64,000 bases of DNA from Colletotrichum lupini. Taxonomy: Eukaryota > Ascomycota > Sordariomycetes > Glomerellales > Glomerellaceae. Made by a program: the position numbers and the translations under genes. The notes beneath the pieces were generated by a model that was not told the DNA's origin, ran no database searches, and saw only the letters and a list, made by a program, of their open reading frames with translations. This document shows, piece by piece, positions 23,201-37,201 of this stretch; positions within the stretch are counted from its first letter, which is position 1; every line of letters starts with the position of its first letter. Location: the NCBI RefSeq assembly GCF_023278565.1, contig NC_064676.1:5146001-5210000 (forward strand). Reading direction: 5' to 3'.

Positions 23201-26200
23201 TTTTTTCTTAATTAAGCGAGGCTATTAGTTCTTTTTAGTTTACTACTTATTTTTTATAAAAGCGTCTTTTTATTAAGCGGCCTATAGTTAACTTATTATT
23301 AATAACCCCTTTTTATTAATTATTATTTTAAGTACTTTTATTATATTAGAGTTTTATAAAGCGAGTAGCTTATAATTTATAGTTTTAATAATAAGTTTAA
23401 ATAGCCTTTTAAATATTATATTATAACTTTAATACTCTAAGCTCGTAGCCCCGTTATATTTCTTAAAGTACTTTTTAAAGTTCCCTTGAGCTAGAGCTCT
23501 TAACCTCTTTTATTTACTTCTTCGTATTATTATTAATTCTGCTTTTAGAATACTTATTATCCCTTTTACTTAGGAGCTACTCCCGTAGCTCGTCCTCGTA
23601 TATTTAATTATTATAATTTTAAAAAGCTCTTATATATTTCTAGCGTTATAAAAGTCTTTTTTTATTTTTAATAATAGTTCTTTTATTTTATTATTATTAT
23701 TATTTTTATTATAATTAGGTCTTTATAATAGTTTATTTACTAAGTTTTTTATACTTAGTTTAAACTTAATCTTAATATTAAATACTAAGAGTTTATTTAG
23801 CTAGCGTAATTATTTCTTATTTAGTTTTTTTTTTATATTTAAGAATTATAAGTTAAAATAATTTATAAATACTACGACTTAACTTCGGTTATAAGCGAGG
23901 TAGTATTACTAGTTCCTTAGTACGTTTATAATAATTAGTAACTCTATATTTTTTATACCGTAACGGCTCTCCGTATTTATTAATTTCTTTAATTTATAAG
24001 TAATTAGGTATTAATTATTTTTAAATAATTACGTAATTACTAAGCTAATAGCTCGAGCTAAAGCGTTTATTTATAATTATATAAATAAAATAGGGTCGAA
24101 ATATTATAATATTAATACGTTAATAGATATTATTAATAGCTTTTTAAATAACTTTATAATAGGTATTAATAGCTTTAACTATCTCGGTTTTACTTTTTTT
24201 AATAAGTCTATTAGAGGTATTATTATCTTAACGTAGTTATTAAGAAATTTATAATAAAACCCCGTAAATTTAAAAAACGTTTATATATTTTTAACGCTCT
24301 TTAAAAATAGCTAATTTATTATAGCTTCGGTGCGCGCGGGTTTTATTTTTATATTTTTATTAAATATAATATACCCTAAGAATCCTATATATAATATATA
24401 AAACTTATATTTACTACTATTTAAATATAAGTTCTATTACTATAGTTTTTATAATACGCTACGTACGTACTTTTAATATACTACGTAGTTATTATTATAT
24501 ATTAAGATATTATCTAAGTATATAATATAAACGGTATTAATTAAGCCGCTTAGAACGTTATTAATATATACTTAAAAGGTTATGGGCGCGTTAGTTAGCT
24601 TAAAAGGTATAACTAAGTATTTAAACTATCCATATTTAATATAAAAAGCCGTTTTTTATTTATTACCTTTAGTTATACGTATATAGTAATACGCATTTTT
24701 AAAGTCTAACTTTATAAAAATAGAAGTATTAAATAGTCTATTTAATATTTCTTTAATTAGTAATAGTAGCGTTCTATTTTTTTATATAATCTTATTAATC
24801 GCTTTATAATTAATATAAAGTCGTAGCTCTCCTCTTCTTTTAGGTATAAAAAAAATAAATACTCTTACTAAGCTTATAGAGGGGCGTATTTAGCCCTTAG
24901 CCTCTACTTTTATTAAATAATTACGCAAAATCTCGAGCTTATAATTTAATAATAAGTAAATAAGTCCTTAGGGAATAGGCGCCGCGTTATTTAGTTTAAT
25001 ATAATAGTCGTATAGTACTTTATTTAGTAATAAAATAGCCTTTTTTTTTAAAAATAAGTTATTAAAGTCTTAGTAACGTAGTTTCTAGTCCTCGGCTATA
25101 CTTATTAATATTACGTTATTATTTATAGCTAAGTTAATTATAATATGCGCGAGTATTACTAAAACTAAGTTATTTAGTAGCCCCTTTTTTAGGGTATTTA
25201 AATAAATATATCGTTTATAAATTAAATATTACTACTTTTTTTACTTTTAACTAATTAATAAGTTAATATCCTCTAATTAAAGAAAACTAAGGATAAATAT
25301 AGGTACTATAATATTAGTTATTACGAAGCGATATAGCTATGTTTTTATTACGTAGTTATTATTAATAATTCGAAGCTATAAGTAGTAGCTTTTTAATATT
25401 TTATTTATTTACTTTTTATATTTACTAGTTATAATAATAAGTAAATTTATAAATTAGCGTTAAAGCTATTAAGTAGCTTAATACTAACTACGTTCCTTTT
25501 TACTCCCGAATTAATAAGGGCGCTTAGCTTCTCTTATATATAGTTTAGGTATATATAAGTTAAGATATTTAAGCGCCGCCCTTATTAATTACTAACTACT
25601 TTTTTTATTAAGATAGTATTTAAGCTCGTTACTAATTTATACTACTTAGCTAGGGTAAGGTTTAATTAATAATTAACGGCCTTATACCCCTTTTAGTTAT
25701 ATTTATAATATATAACGCTCGGGTAGTTATTAATAAAGTACTTAGTTTTATTATAATTATAGTATTATTAATACTACTCCCGCGGTTATAGGTAATCCTT
25801 TATAATATAGCTAGTTTTTTTATAATTATAATATATAATATCCTTATTAAGCGAGTTACGGCGTGTTTTTTACGTATTTAACTTATTAATACCTTAGTAT
25901 TTTCTTATTAGCTCGTTTAAATTTAAGTTAAAATATTACTTAGGGGACGTTTATAAGCTCTTTATTAATAGCGAGGATTATTTAATACGTTTTATTAATA
26001 ATATTAACTACAAATAAGTCTATAAAAGTTCTATTTATAATATTATTATAAAGCGTAGTTTAGGCCGTAGTTTACTTATTAATATAAAGATCCTCTATTT
26101 CTTTATTAAGATATATTTTAGTTTTATCTTAAGCTTATTAATATAGCTAACGAACTCGTTAACTTTCTTTTTTAAGCTTTACGAGGCACTATTTAGTTAT

Positions 26201-27146
26201 ATATTTATTATTATTCTTTAGTTAGCGGGATTAGATGAGTTATTTTATAAAAAAGTCTTTAGTTCTTTTTATATAACTTAGTTTATTATAAACCCGGGGG
26301 TCTTTTAGTAGTTTAAAATATAGTATATTTAAGAGGTCTTTACGTTACTACTTAAGTAACTAACTATATATACTATTTTATTATAATTTATTCTTATTTA
26401 TTAAGCTTATAGGTTAAAACAATAATAATAATTAAAAAAGAAGCTCTATAAATCCCATACCGATTTATTAATATATAATAAGTTAGGGAGGGATAGTAGT
26501 TTAAATATAAACGTTCTATTTATAATACTTACTTAAGTTAAGAAGGAGCTAGTAAATAGGGGCTTAAGTAGTACGAACTTATTATTTTATTATTACTTAA
26601 GTAGCGCTTTAAATATAGCTTTATTTATTAAACTATCCTTAGTTTAGGGGTTTACGTTCTTATTTATATTAAAGCTAATATTTAAGGTTATTATTATTAA
26701 AACCGTAGTTTTTAATATAGGGGCCGGGCTATTTAAAGAGCTTTATAAGTATTTTAAATTTACTCGTTTTTTATATAGGCGCTTTTTATATATTATAATA
26801 AGGATTTTTTTTTTAATTATCGTTTTTATTTTTATAGTTCTATTAACTTATTATTTATTATTCAGTTTAGGTATTAGTAAGTAAGGGTAAGAGGTTTATT
26901 ATTTTATTCGAAATTTATTAATACTCTTAGTAATATAGTCCTTTTATATTATTATTACGTTATTCGTTTTATTATACTTCGTTTTTATATTATTTATTAA
27001 AAAGAAGGTAACTCTAGGGGGTTTAATAAAAAAGAGTTATTTTCTTTTTATTATTATAATACTAACTACGCTCTCTTACTACGTCTCGTTTTTATTACTA
27101 TGTTAAGCTTCCGGCCTAGTCCCCTTTATAAATAGAGATTTTAAAT

Positions 27147-27355
27147 TATTAATAAGTATATAATATAGAAAAGAAGTTTATAAAAGCTAACTATTATTAG
27201 GGTTTAAAAAATAAATTACTAAAATCTACCCTTCCCTCGAGGTATATTATTAGCGCTCTATATATACTTAAGCTACTCTTTTATTACTTAGTCCCCCTCT
27301 TTATGCCCCCTAAGCTATCCCTTAACTAACGAGGCCTAACCGGCGAGGCCTAATA
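27147..27355 (-). repeat. Right LTR of Gypsy-1
   Basis: 209 bp; the start is RIP-converted (TATTAATAAG for TGTCAATAGG), while the outer end keeps GAGGCC motifs. It is followed by the AAGGG target duplication. Confidence 0.9.
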
Positions 27356-27440
27356 AAGGGTAGTAATATTATGCCTCCGCTATTTACAAAAGGAGTAATA
27401 ATGTCTATTAGAATACTTATAAGTTCTAGAGAGTTGGCTA
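27356..27440 (-). pseudogene. DapA-family aldolase gene, 5' part beyond the Gypsy-1 insertion
   Basis: On the minus strand this reads DIITPFVNSGG and then, after a one-base frame change, NITTL, which joins LDQHVNRLIDVG on the other side of the element at 20016. The TPF motif is the N-terminal strand of DapA-family enzymes. The start codon is not identified; the gene probably continues upward with further damage. Confidence 0.65.
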
Positions 27441-29402
27441 ATGTGACTGTGATGTTAGATGATCTTGTAAGTTTGGCATGAAGTAGATACGGCTTTATAG
27501 GAAGTAGTAGAATGAAAAGATTGCTTAATACTGACTAGGTGAGTTAGTCTCTTCGAGTTTGTTTCGGACTGAGTCAATGGAAGACTAGAGACGTATCTAT
27601 TTCTTCCGATGAAAGTCATTAAGCAACGTTCAGACCCAAGTTTGCCTGCTCCTCTCATCGCTTACGCGCATTCACTCCACATCCGGTACCACATATTCTT
27701 GATTATGTGCATTCGCCACAAATCGAGTCACTTAAACGAGATTAATGCCAAAGAGCAGCTCGAAAGAGAATGGATAGAAGATCCACACGTATTGCCTCTC
27801 CATATCTGTCTTCTCATTCACCCGATGAGGTACATTTTGTAACGGTCGTTGACTAGGAAGCTCCCTTTTGCAGAAGCAGAGGGGGGTGGGGATTCTCCTG
27901 GAAACGGCCTCGTATCAAGATCTCATCCAAAAAGGGCAATTTTCCACGCCGGTACTCCGTAGAAGCTGTGCATATTAGCTTGGATCACAAATCGGCAAGC
28001 CTCATGTTTGTTTCCATCTCTAGCAGCTCTTGTTCATGATATGTGATTGAGAATCTCAGTGCAGGCATCAAAAGGGTGCTCCTCACATAAACCGCAATTA
28101 CCTGACTATCTCGAATAACTAAATGCACACATCAACTCAGTGTCTTCGCTGGTTTTTGCCTTTCGAAATGTTACGACTGCGACAAAGTCGAGGAAAATTC
28201 AACCGCCACAAAACATAATATTCCAGAGTTTCATATTTCCAGCACAATAGAGAGTACTGCTAATGTACGGCACCCACGCTAAGGAGACGGCAATTGCCTT
28301 CCCACCCCCAATTTTCGACTTATTCGCATTGAGAAGACGCGCAGAGCTGCGCGAAATGTGAAACGTGTCGAAAGATCACTATCTTGGCGTGGATTGGCTC
28401 TTCACTCTGAAGCAATTCTTTATTACAAATTTCACATGGGCGACATGCGTTAGACGTATCACGATTTAGGATCCTCTCGCACAGCGCGTCAGTATTCTTA
28501 GTGATGTCCTCCTGGCTCTTTAATGAAATAAAATGTTTCTTTCGAGAGGACTTGCTACCGTCACCGAGTGGACCATTTAGCAGTTGCCTGCAACACACCG
28601 ACCGTATCTGCCCTTGCCGTTATGTAGTGGATCGCAGTAGGCGAGACTGAATGTGGCTGTCCACATTGACATCGAATACTGCAAGTGAATTACTAAGATG
28701 TTGAAAGAGCTTAGTGTGAGTTCAGCGAGGCGGATAATACAGAATTGGGGTCAATAGACCCGACTTAGTGAGACAAGCAGAATAAGACTTCAACAGAATG
28801 CGCAAGTATGACTTATCACGTTGAACCTCGACCCAATGAATAATATCGTTAGCTACATGTGAGAAGCAAGCGCTGAGCTTCATAGACTCTCATAGGCTCT
28901 GAGATGGTGATAGGGATGCTTTCTGCCGAGACCTTTGATGAAGAGCATGGCACTCCTGTAGAAGTCTGAATGCATTTTAATTGATCAGAAACCCATCCGA
29001 GAAGCCGAAATTTGGCATGGCGTTTACCATGCCGTGGATGATATGGTTTCATGACACGTGAACCTTGGCCTATGGAATGGATCGGAGACATGATCTAGGC
29101 GTTTGGAATTCACGAGTACATCAGTTCGATGGGGCTTGGGGGCCCTGAGCTGGAAGTGAGTCAAAGCAGGATGCACGCTGCAGAAGACTACCTTTAACGA
29201 AAATATACATGCTATTTACACAAGCTTTCGTAGAAAAGCCAATGAAATATGTAAGGCATCCATGGCTGAGTTGGGAATACCATTGGACTTGGGGTGTCAG
29301 GTCAAGCAGGGGTACTAGCCGTGTGTTCAGCTCCTCCTCGATCAAGTGACCCATCATGTTTTTATCAGTTCCACTCGGACTCACCGTTCTTCTATGAGAA
29401 AC
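27441..29402. other. Unique islet between two Gypsy elements, no supported gene
   Basis: Normal composition with only light mutation. Minus-strand frames at 28320-28598, 28849-29091 and 29121-29384 (88 to 93 codons) lack recognisable domains. The last one ends only 18 bp from the Gypsy-2 LTR and could be the remains of a gene, but I cannot name it. Confidence 0.5.
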
Positions 29403-29584
29403 TATCGTAATAGCTTTAACTATCCATGGCCTTACTACACGTCACATGACCTTAGTTATATAATTACTAAGGCCTAATTCGCTCGTACCCTCTATATTAA
29501 AGCGAGTTTTATACCTATTTTTTATTTTTAATAAATAACCGTTCTTTTTATATACGTTAATACTCTTATAATAATTTTATAATA
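29403..29584 (+). repeat. Left LTR of Gypsy-2
   Basis: 182 bp; its first ~50 bp retain CpA (CCATGGCC, CACGTCACATG), the rest is RIP-mutated. It aligns with 39386-39567. Confidence 0.88.
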
Positions 29585-32500
29585 ATTATAAGCTTAGTTT
29601 TAACTTAGACCCCTATATTTTTATTAAAAAGTTATTTCCTAAGGATTACGGTTTATTATATCCTTTTTTATAATATTACTTAACCTTTATTACGTTCGTT
29701 AACCTTATTCCTAAACGAACTAATATTTTTTAAAAGAATTATTAATATTCCTAAATAAAAGCTTAACTATTAATAAGACTAGCTTAAATAATACCTCGTT
29801 TCATAAATTAAGGCCTAGTTAAAGGACGTTTAGGACTTATTAAACTTAAATAACTTTATTTCCTTATTAAATTCGTTACTTTTTATTAAGTCTATTCCTT
29901 TGATTAAAAAGTATATTAAAATATAAAATACTATTTAAAATTAAGTATATAAAACGGCCTCGACTAAATATTAATAAAAACTTAAAGAGTTTACTTAATA
30001 ATAAACTAAATAACTAAAAAGCGAGATTATAATTAAACCCTTAATTAAAAATACTTAAATTAAGTAACTAGTTATTTTAATAAAACTAAAGGCCGTAATA
30101 ATAAATTAGGTACGTTTTATTAAAAAATACGCCTCTTTCGTTTAGTAAACCGTATTTAAAATAATCTCTTATTTATAAAAAAAGAGATTATATAAATTAA
30201 TAAATTACTAAATCTCTTTTATAGTTACTTAAAAAATCTTAAAGGATATAAAAAAGGAGCTTATTAATTCCTTAAACTACTTTTTTTATATTATAATCCG
30301 GGTTTTTAAATAAAAGTATATACTAAGTAACTCTAATTTATTTATAATTATAAAAGAGGAATTTAACGTAATTATAAATAGGGTAAACTCTAGTATTAGC
30401 TTATTAACTTAGATCAAAAACTTTTTTTAGCCTATTATTAAGTAACGTAATTTAAGCTACTTAAAGTTTAGGGGACCCTCGTTTTAAAAACCTTTTTTTA
30501 TATAACTATACGTTACTTTACCCTAAATTAATCTAATTAAGAGCTTATTAAAATTATTAAACTAAAGTAAAAAGGAGAAACGATCCCTAATATAAGGTAT
30601 TATACTAAGATCTTTAATAACTTTTTATATAAAAAAGTAATATATAATAAGAATCGTAAACGAACCCCTATAATATTTATAATATTAATAAGTTACTTAG
30701 ATTTTCTTAAATAGAACGAAGTAACTCCTAACTCGTTTACTAACTACCCTTATAAAAAAACCTATTATTAAAAACTAATAAATTATATAAAGATAGAGCT
30801 TATTTTAATAAATAAAATAAAGTTAAAATATATTTAGCTAAGTACTAACGACGCTTAGAAAATAATTTCTTATTTAAACTAAAAAAAGTATACTAATTTC
30901 TATACTAACCTTATTTAAAAGGGCTAGATTTATATAAAACCCCTTTTTAAATAGAATAATAATAACTAAGGTCGCTTTAAAAAAATAATTAAAATTAGTA
31001 AGCTAAGTAATAAAAAGAATTCTAAAGGAACCTACCCCTTAAATATTATAATTATAATTATTAACGTCGGTCTACTCCTTAAGCTAAGTATAAAGGGGAA
31101 TAGGAATAATAATCCTATTATCTTTTTTATTCTTTTTACTAACCTATACTTCTTTTTTAAAAATATAATTATAAATAATTATAATACTATTTACTTCGTT
31201 AATAACTAATCGCTTTTAAAACTAAATTCTATTTAATAAAGTAATAATTTAAAAAATATAAATTTTAAAACGGCCTCTTATTTTATTATTATAAGAAGAA
31301 TAAGGATTATATATAATATTTTTATAAAACTAAAAGGGCCTAAGATAGAGTACTTTACTTTTTATAATATCGGTTTTATTAAGAATTTCTATATAAACGT
31401 TATATTAAAAACTCTTTTTTAAAAAATTAGTATTTAGTACTCAGGTTTTAACTATACCCTTCGATTTAGTAATAAATTTAAGAACGTTATTATTAAGTAG
31501 CTTAAAAAGAAGGTTAATTTAGTTTTTTTAAAATATAAGCCTTATTTATCCTATTTTCTATTTAAAAATTAGTTTTTATTCGTTAATATAATTTTAATGT
31601 ATAGCGCTTAGTACCTACGTTTTTTATACTAATTAAGGAATAATAAATCGGATATAGCCTAGCTTTAGTACTTTAAATTTAAATATCTCGCGCTAATAGT
31701 ACTTAAAAAGCTCGTCTTAGTTATTTAAGAAATAAGGATTAAAAAACTAAGCTATTTAAAATACTAATACTATATAACTACTTATATAAAATAAGTTATT
31801 TTATAATATACTTTAAAATAAAGAGTAACTTAACCCTATTATAAGATCTTATAGGACCTCTTTAACTATTTATTAGTTTATAAATAAAATAAGTAGCTAA
31901 TACTAATCCGTGGTTGTGAACTTTGCAAGAGGGAAAGTTAAAAAGTTAGAAAATCTAAAAAAATAGTCTAGCGAGATAGTATGAGTATCTACTAATACCG
32001 TATATTAATACCGTATAACCGATATTAAGAATCGCCCGAGTAGCTAGTAAAAGTAGAATACCAAAACAAATAAGTAGCTAATACTAATTACAAACGAGTA
32101 TTTAAGTAGGATCTTCGTCTTCTTACGAATTATAAAAACCTATAATATAGTATTTAAGGTCTTATACTTTTTTAAATAATAAGTACGTATATAAAAGGGC
32201 ATAGCTATTTATAAAGTCTAATAAAACGTAAAACGTATAGTAATTATAATTAATAATAAAAATTATTTTTAAATATAAGTACGTAAATTAAAAATAAACT
32301 TAAAAACTACTCCTCTATATATAAAAAAACCGAACGGAGGAAGGGAACGAGCTAGCTAAGAAATTATTAATAAAGTAATTAGTATAATATTAATAACTAG
32401 CTTATTAAACGAACTTTAAATAAAAACTATATTAGCTATAGCCTTTTTATATAATATTAGCCCTAAGTAACGTACTAACTAGCTATTCCTAATTTAAACT

Positions 32501-34666
32501 AAAAAGGTTTAATTTACTTATTACTTTAAGTAATAATAACTAATAAATATACTAAAGCTCGCCCATAATCTACGTTTTTATTAAAAATAAACGTATATAT
32601 ACGGCTATAGAGCGTACTTTTTTAAAAAGGACTATAAAAAAAGAATTAATAAAAGAAGTTTTAAAATAGAGTAGAGGGGATATATTAAGTACTTCGTAAA
32701 TTACGTACCGAGCGCCCATAACTGATATAAAATTTAAATCCCCTTATTTTTAAGAATTATTATTACCTAAAATATAACGTTTAATAAAATAGTTTTTTAT
32801 TTAAAAAATAATATTAAAACCGTAATTTATTTACTTAAATTAAGGACCGTAGTAAATAAAATCTAATAACTACTTATAGTAATCGAACTTAAACTTTAAT
32901 TATTTAAAATCGTAAATAAAAAAGAGGCCGTATTAATTAATAATAAAGAGTAGCTATTATTACTTATACTCGTTTTATAAAAAATAAATAAACTTATAAA
33001 AAAGCCTAGTTCGTTTTTAAATAAATAAAATAAATAATTACTTACTCCCGAACTAATTTTAAATTTTAAAAATCCGGAGTTAAATATAAACCTCATTTAG
33101 TTAATTAAAGTTATGAGCGAGGCTTTAAAGGAAGTCGATCCTCTTATTAAAAAAATTAAAAATATAATATACGTATAAATAGAAGTAGAGACTTCTTAGA
33201 GCTTTTATAAAGAAAATCTTTTTACCTAATTAAATCTTAATAAACCCCTTTAATAAGCGAGCTTATATTAAAAAATAAGAGTAATAAATAACTTAGTTAA
33301 TAATTTTAATATAATTAGTATATATAGTTAAAAAGAGGACGGGTATATTAAATAAAACTAGAAATTAAAAAATTAATTATTAAAAGTATTTATTTAAAAC
33401 CCGAGTTAACGAGAGTAACTCGGGTAATACTCTTTTTATATTTAAATAAAAAGAAACTAAGACTCCTTTTTTAATATATATATACTTAATTAATAAAGAG
33501 TAGTTAATAAAGTAACTTAGGGGTATTAGACGCTATATTATTACGTTTATATTATAATTAGTAAAATAAAGTACGTTTTACTAACTATAATCTAATCTAA
33601 CTAAATCTACGTAAATTAATTAATTACCCCTCTAGGGAAATAAAAAGATATTTTTAAAATACTAGAACTTTTAAGAAGTTAATTTATAGAAGTAGTATAA
33701 TTAGAAATTTGAAAACTAAAAGAAAAAAATATTTAAAAAGTAGTTAATAAGGTATCGGTTACTTTTAAACTAATACCCCTTAAATAAGTATTTAATTATA
33801 AACTAAATAGTAATAATTATCTCGATTACTATAAAATAAGAATCTACGTTAGGGGGGACTTTTAAAAACGATACTTTTTAAAAAAAACTTACGTAGTAAT
33901 ACTAATTACTAAGACGTTTAGGGTAGCTATAGCTATTACTACCTAATTCGAATTAGAAATTTATTAGTATAATATTATAAACGCCTTTTTAAACTTAATT
34001 AAAAAGCTAAGCGACCCCCCTATTATTTATAAACTTTTAAACGGCTTTTATAAGCTAAGAATATACGTCGAACTCGAGCGGGCCTTATATAGCGCCCATA
34101 ACGCTCTATTATTATAATATAAAGAGCTAATATTAATTTTTAAAAATCTAGGTCTTTTATTTATAAACGAGGACCCGTACTTATTTTAAAATTTTATTAA
34201 AAAGGTCCTAGTCCTCTTTTATATAAATAATATTCTTATTTTTTATTATAAAAACTACGTTTATAAGGCTAGTTAAGTAACTAAGGGGTTTAAAAAGAAG
34301 TATAAAATAAAAAACTAGGGACTAGTCTCGTAATATCTTAAGATAAATGTCGTTCGTAATTAACTAAATAAAAAAATTTACTTAGCTTATAATTAATATT
34401 TTAAAAAAGTAGCTAAGAGGTTCGATTTTACTAATTTTATTACTCTTATAACCCTATTATTAATAATCCTAATTAAAAAGAACTTAAGGATTATATCTTT
34501 AAATAAGACTAAGTTTTTTTAAAAAAAAAGGTCGGATTAATATTATATATAGCGATTATAATTTAGTTTAACGTCGTTTTTATATATACTTTACTCTCTT
34601 AGTTCTTAATAAACCCGTTTTATTAATATTATTTTATTATAAATTAGGTTATATAATACTTTTTTT

Positions 34667-35777
34667 CCCCCTAACGGAGCAATCCGCCGGGGCCGTACTA
34701 TATATTACGTATTAAGGAAAACTAAGTATATTGCGCTCTATACCTAATTACTAATTAAAATAGTAGTTAACCGACTCGACCGTTATTTTCTTTTTATTAA
34801 TAGCTCCCGACCTTCCCCCGTAGTCCTCTAAGTTCTAGCTATTTAGAGGGCGAGCTATACTTATTTTAACGTATATAAAACCTCTTAATACTAGCTTACG
34901 TAAGTAGCTAAATCCTATATTATATACTCCTTTTTATTAAAAGTTAGGGGGCCCCTTATATATTTTTTTATATTTATAATATAGCCTATATTAAAGGGAT
35001 TTTTAGTTTTATAAAATATAATTTTTAAGTTAGTATTAATATACTAAATCTTAATATCCGTATTAGCCCGGCTATTTATAGCGTTCGTATTATTACTTAG
35101 TTAAATTCTATATTATTAAAAAGTATTTTACTAATCCTTAGGTATACTTATATTAGTTATGATAGTTATAGCGTTAAGTTAGCTAAAGAGGGTACTTAGC
35201 CTAAGAGGGGTAGACTTATTAATAAGTATTTTTAGAGTAGGTTCTCGTCGAAGTAGTATTTTAACTAGCTAACCTCTTAACTAGTTATTTAACTAGCTAT
35301 TTAGGTAATAGTTTATATATTAATAGGTTTATTTAATAGATTTATTTAGTAAATTTATTTAGTTTAAATAGAGCTTTGGGCAATATTAGAAGCAATAAGG
35401 ATAAAAAGAATCTTTACGAGCTCTAAAGAGTAGTAGATATTAGCCTATTTAGCCCTTTTTTAAAAAACCTTTACGTTATTATTAAAGTTTAAAACCTCTG
35501 CAGTTAAGGGCTGCCTCTAACTATTACGGCCGACTATTATAGCTAACTATTACGGCCGACCTCTATTATTAACCTTTTTAACCGGCACCGCCGCCTTACT
35601 TATCCCGAATTATATAGCGGTTTTCGTATTAAAATTATTATATTATATTAAGCGCGTGCTTAGGGTATATTGCGCGTATTATATAGTTAAAAAGTATACT
35701 ATATTATATAATTTCCTTTAAAAGCGTAATCTCGTTAAAGTCGATCTTTTGCGCCTATAAAGCTAGAAAAAAACTAC
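34667..35777 (+). mobile_element. 17-bp-TSD non-autonomous element, copy A
   Basis: 1,111 bp starting CCCCCTAACGGAGC and ending AAAAAAACTAC, nested in Gypsy-2. The flanks TATATAATACTTTTTTT at 34650-34666 and 35778-35794 are identical over 17 bp. It carries 2 full and 1 partial 13-bp repeats (35328-35362). No coding capacity is visible and there are no terminal inverted or direct repeats. Start and end match copies B, C and D. Confidence 0.9.
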
Positions 35778-37201
35778 TATATAATACTTTTTTTATATAT
35801 AATACTTAGTAATATACTTTAGGATCTTAGAAAATAGCTAGGTATTATTAATCGTAAATAACGCTTCGTTTATAAATAATAAAAAGACCTAAAAATCTTT
35901 ATAAGGTTTTATAATCTCCCTTTTTAATAGCTTTATTTAATAAAAAGTAGCTCGTTAAAATATAGTAATTACGTTAATTATAAAGGCCGAACTACTAAGC
36001 TTAGAATATATAGCTAAGGAGATACTCGCTTTTAAACGCCTTTTTAAGGATATCTTATTTAAGCTTAATAATATATAAAAAGTATATTATAATAATCGTT
36101 AGATAATTAGATTTATAATAAAAAAAGGGGAATATATCTTAACTTATTTATATTATATTAATATTTAGAATATATAATTATAATAAGAGTATTTAAAAAG
36201 CTTATTTTAAATAGTTTATATATTAATAAATAAAATACTAGCCGATAGTTTTATAAAGAACCTTTTTAGAGCGAAGTTTAAGTACTTTATGTTATTTTTA
36301 AATATAAGAAATATATAAACAATAATTATATTAAATAAAAGGACGTTTAAAAAGTAATAAAACGGCCTAGGGGGCCCGGTGTTTAATTAAAAAACGTAGC
36401 TTATAGTTAAGGGGTATAAAGTTATTTTAATAACCCCGTTAAGTTATTTAAAAAGAGGCTATTTACTTAAGAAAGTAAGTATATATTTATTTAAAAAGGA
36501 TTTTAATATAAGCTATATGTTTAGAGGGATATATAAACTAATAAGAGTATTAATTCTAATTTAAATATTATTTACTTTTATAAATAAAGTAGCTGATACC
36601 GTTACGTCTTTAATAAGTTCTTTTAACGACGCTTTTAATATAAAAAGAGCGCTTATAAATGCCTCTTTTATTAGGGCCTTATTTATATAAACCCCCTTAT
36701 CCTTTTTCTTATTTAAAAAACTATTATATTTAAGGGCTTTATATAATACTACTATTACGTAAATTAGGGTCTATATATCGGATTATAAGTAATAAATAGA
36801 ACGAGGATAGCTTAGAACTTATTTTATAAAATATAAGTAGTTTTATATTAATAGCTATAATTATTACTAACTTTTTTATTACCTCTTACTTAAAATATAA
36901 GAACTTTATACTTAAGAACTATATATACTCTTTAAGAATAGGGGTATAACTTAACTTTTTATAAGTTTAGTAGCGTTAATATTTATTATTAATATATAAA
37001 CTTAAGAAGTATATACTATCCGAACGGTTATTAAGGGCGCTCTTAATATACCTAAGGTATTTATAATTAAATAGGAGAGGTAAAAGTACTAGCTCGTATT
37101 AAACTTTAATATTAAAAATAGTATTAAAAAAGTCCGTTATTAAAAATTAATTCTATAAATAATAATAGTTAAAAAAGTATTATATATATAGTTAATTACT
37201 T

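Larger units (their letters stand above)
20017..27355 (-). mobile_element. Gypsy-type LTR retrotransposon, RIP-mutated (Gypsy-1), inserted in a DapA-like gene
   Basis: 7,339 bp with 209-bp LTRs (20017-20225 and 27147-27355) and a perfect 5-bp target duplication AAGGG (20012-20016, 27356-27360). Minus-strand reverse-transcriptase pieces are readable: a PKRRGELRLYINYK-like block near 24790-24850 and the catalytic box (Y-L-D-N, second Asp changed to Asn by RIP) at 24494-24524. A purine tract on the minus strand abuts the left LTR, which fixes the orientation. The interior is extremely AT-rich and stop-ridden. Outer LTR edges keep CpA/TpG while the inner LTR copies do not. Confidence 0.92.

Noticed and set aside
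29121..29384. 88-residue minus-strand frame near Gypsy-2.
   Set aside because: It could be a decayed gene, but I recognise no family and see no splice sites linking it to neighbouring frames.
32896..33096. 66-codon frame inside Gypsy-2.
   Set aside because: Chance frame in RIP-mutated, AT-rich sequence on the strand opposite to the element's genes.
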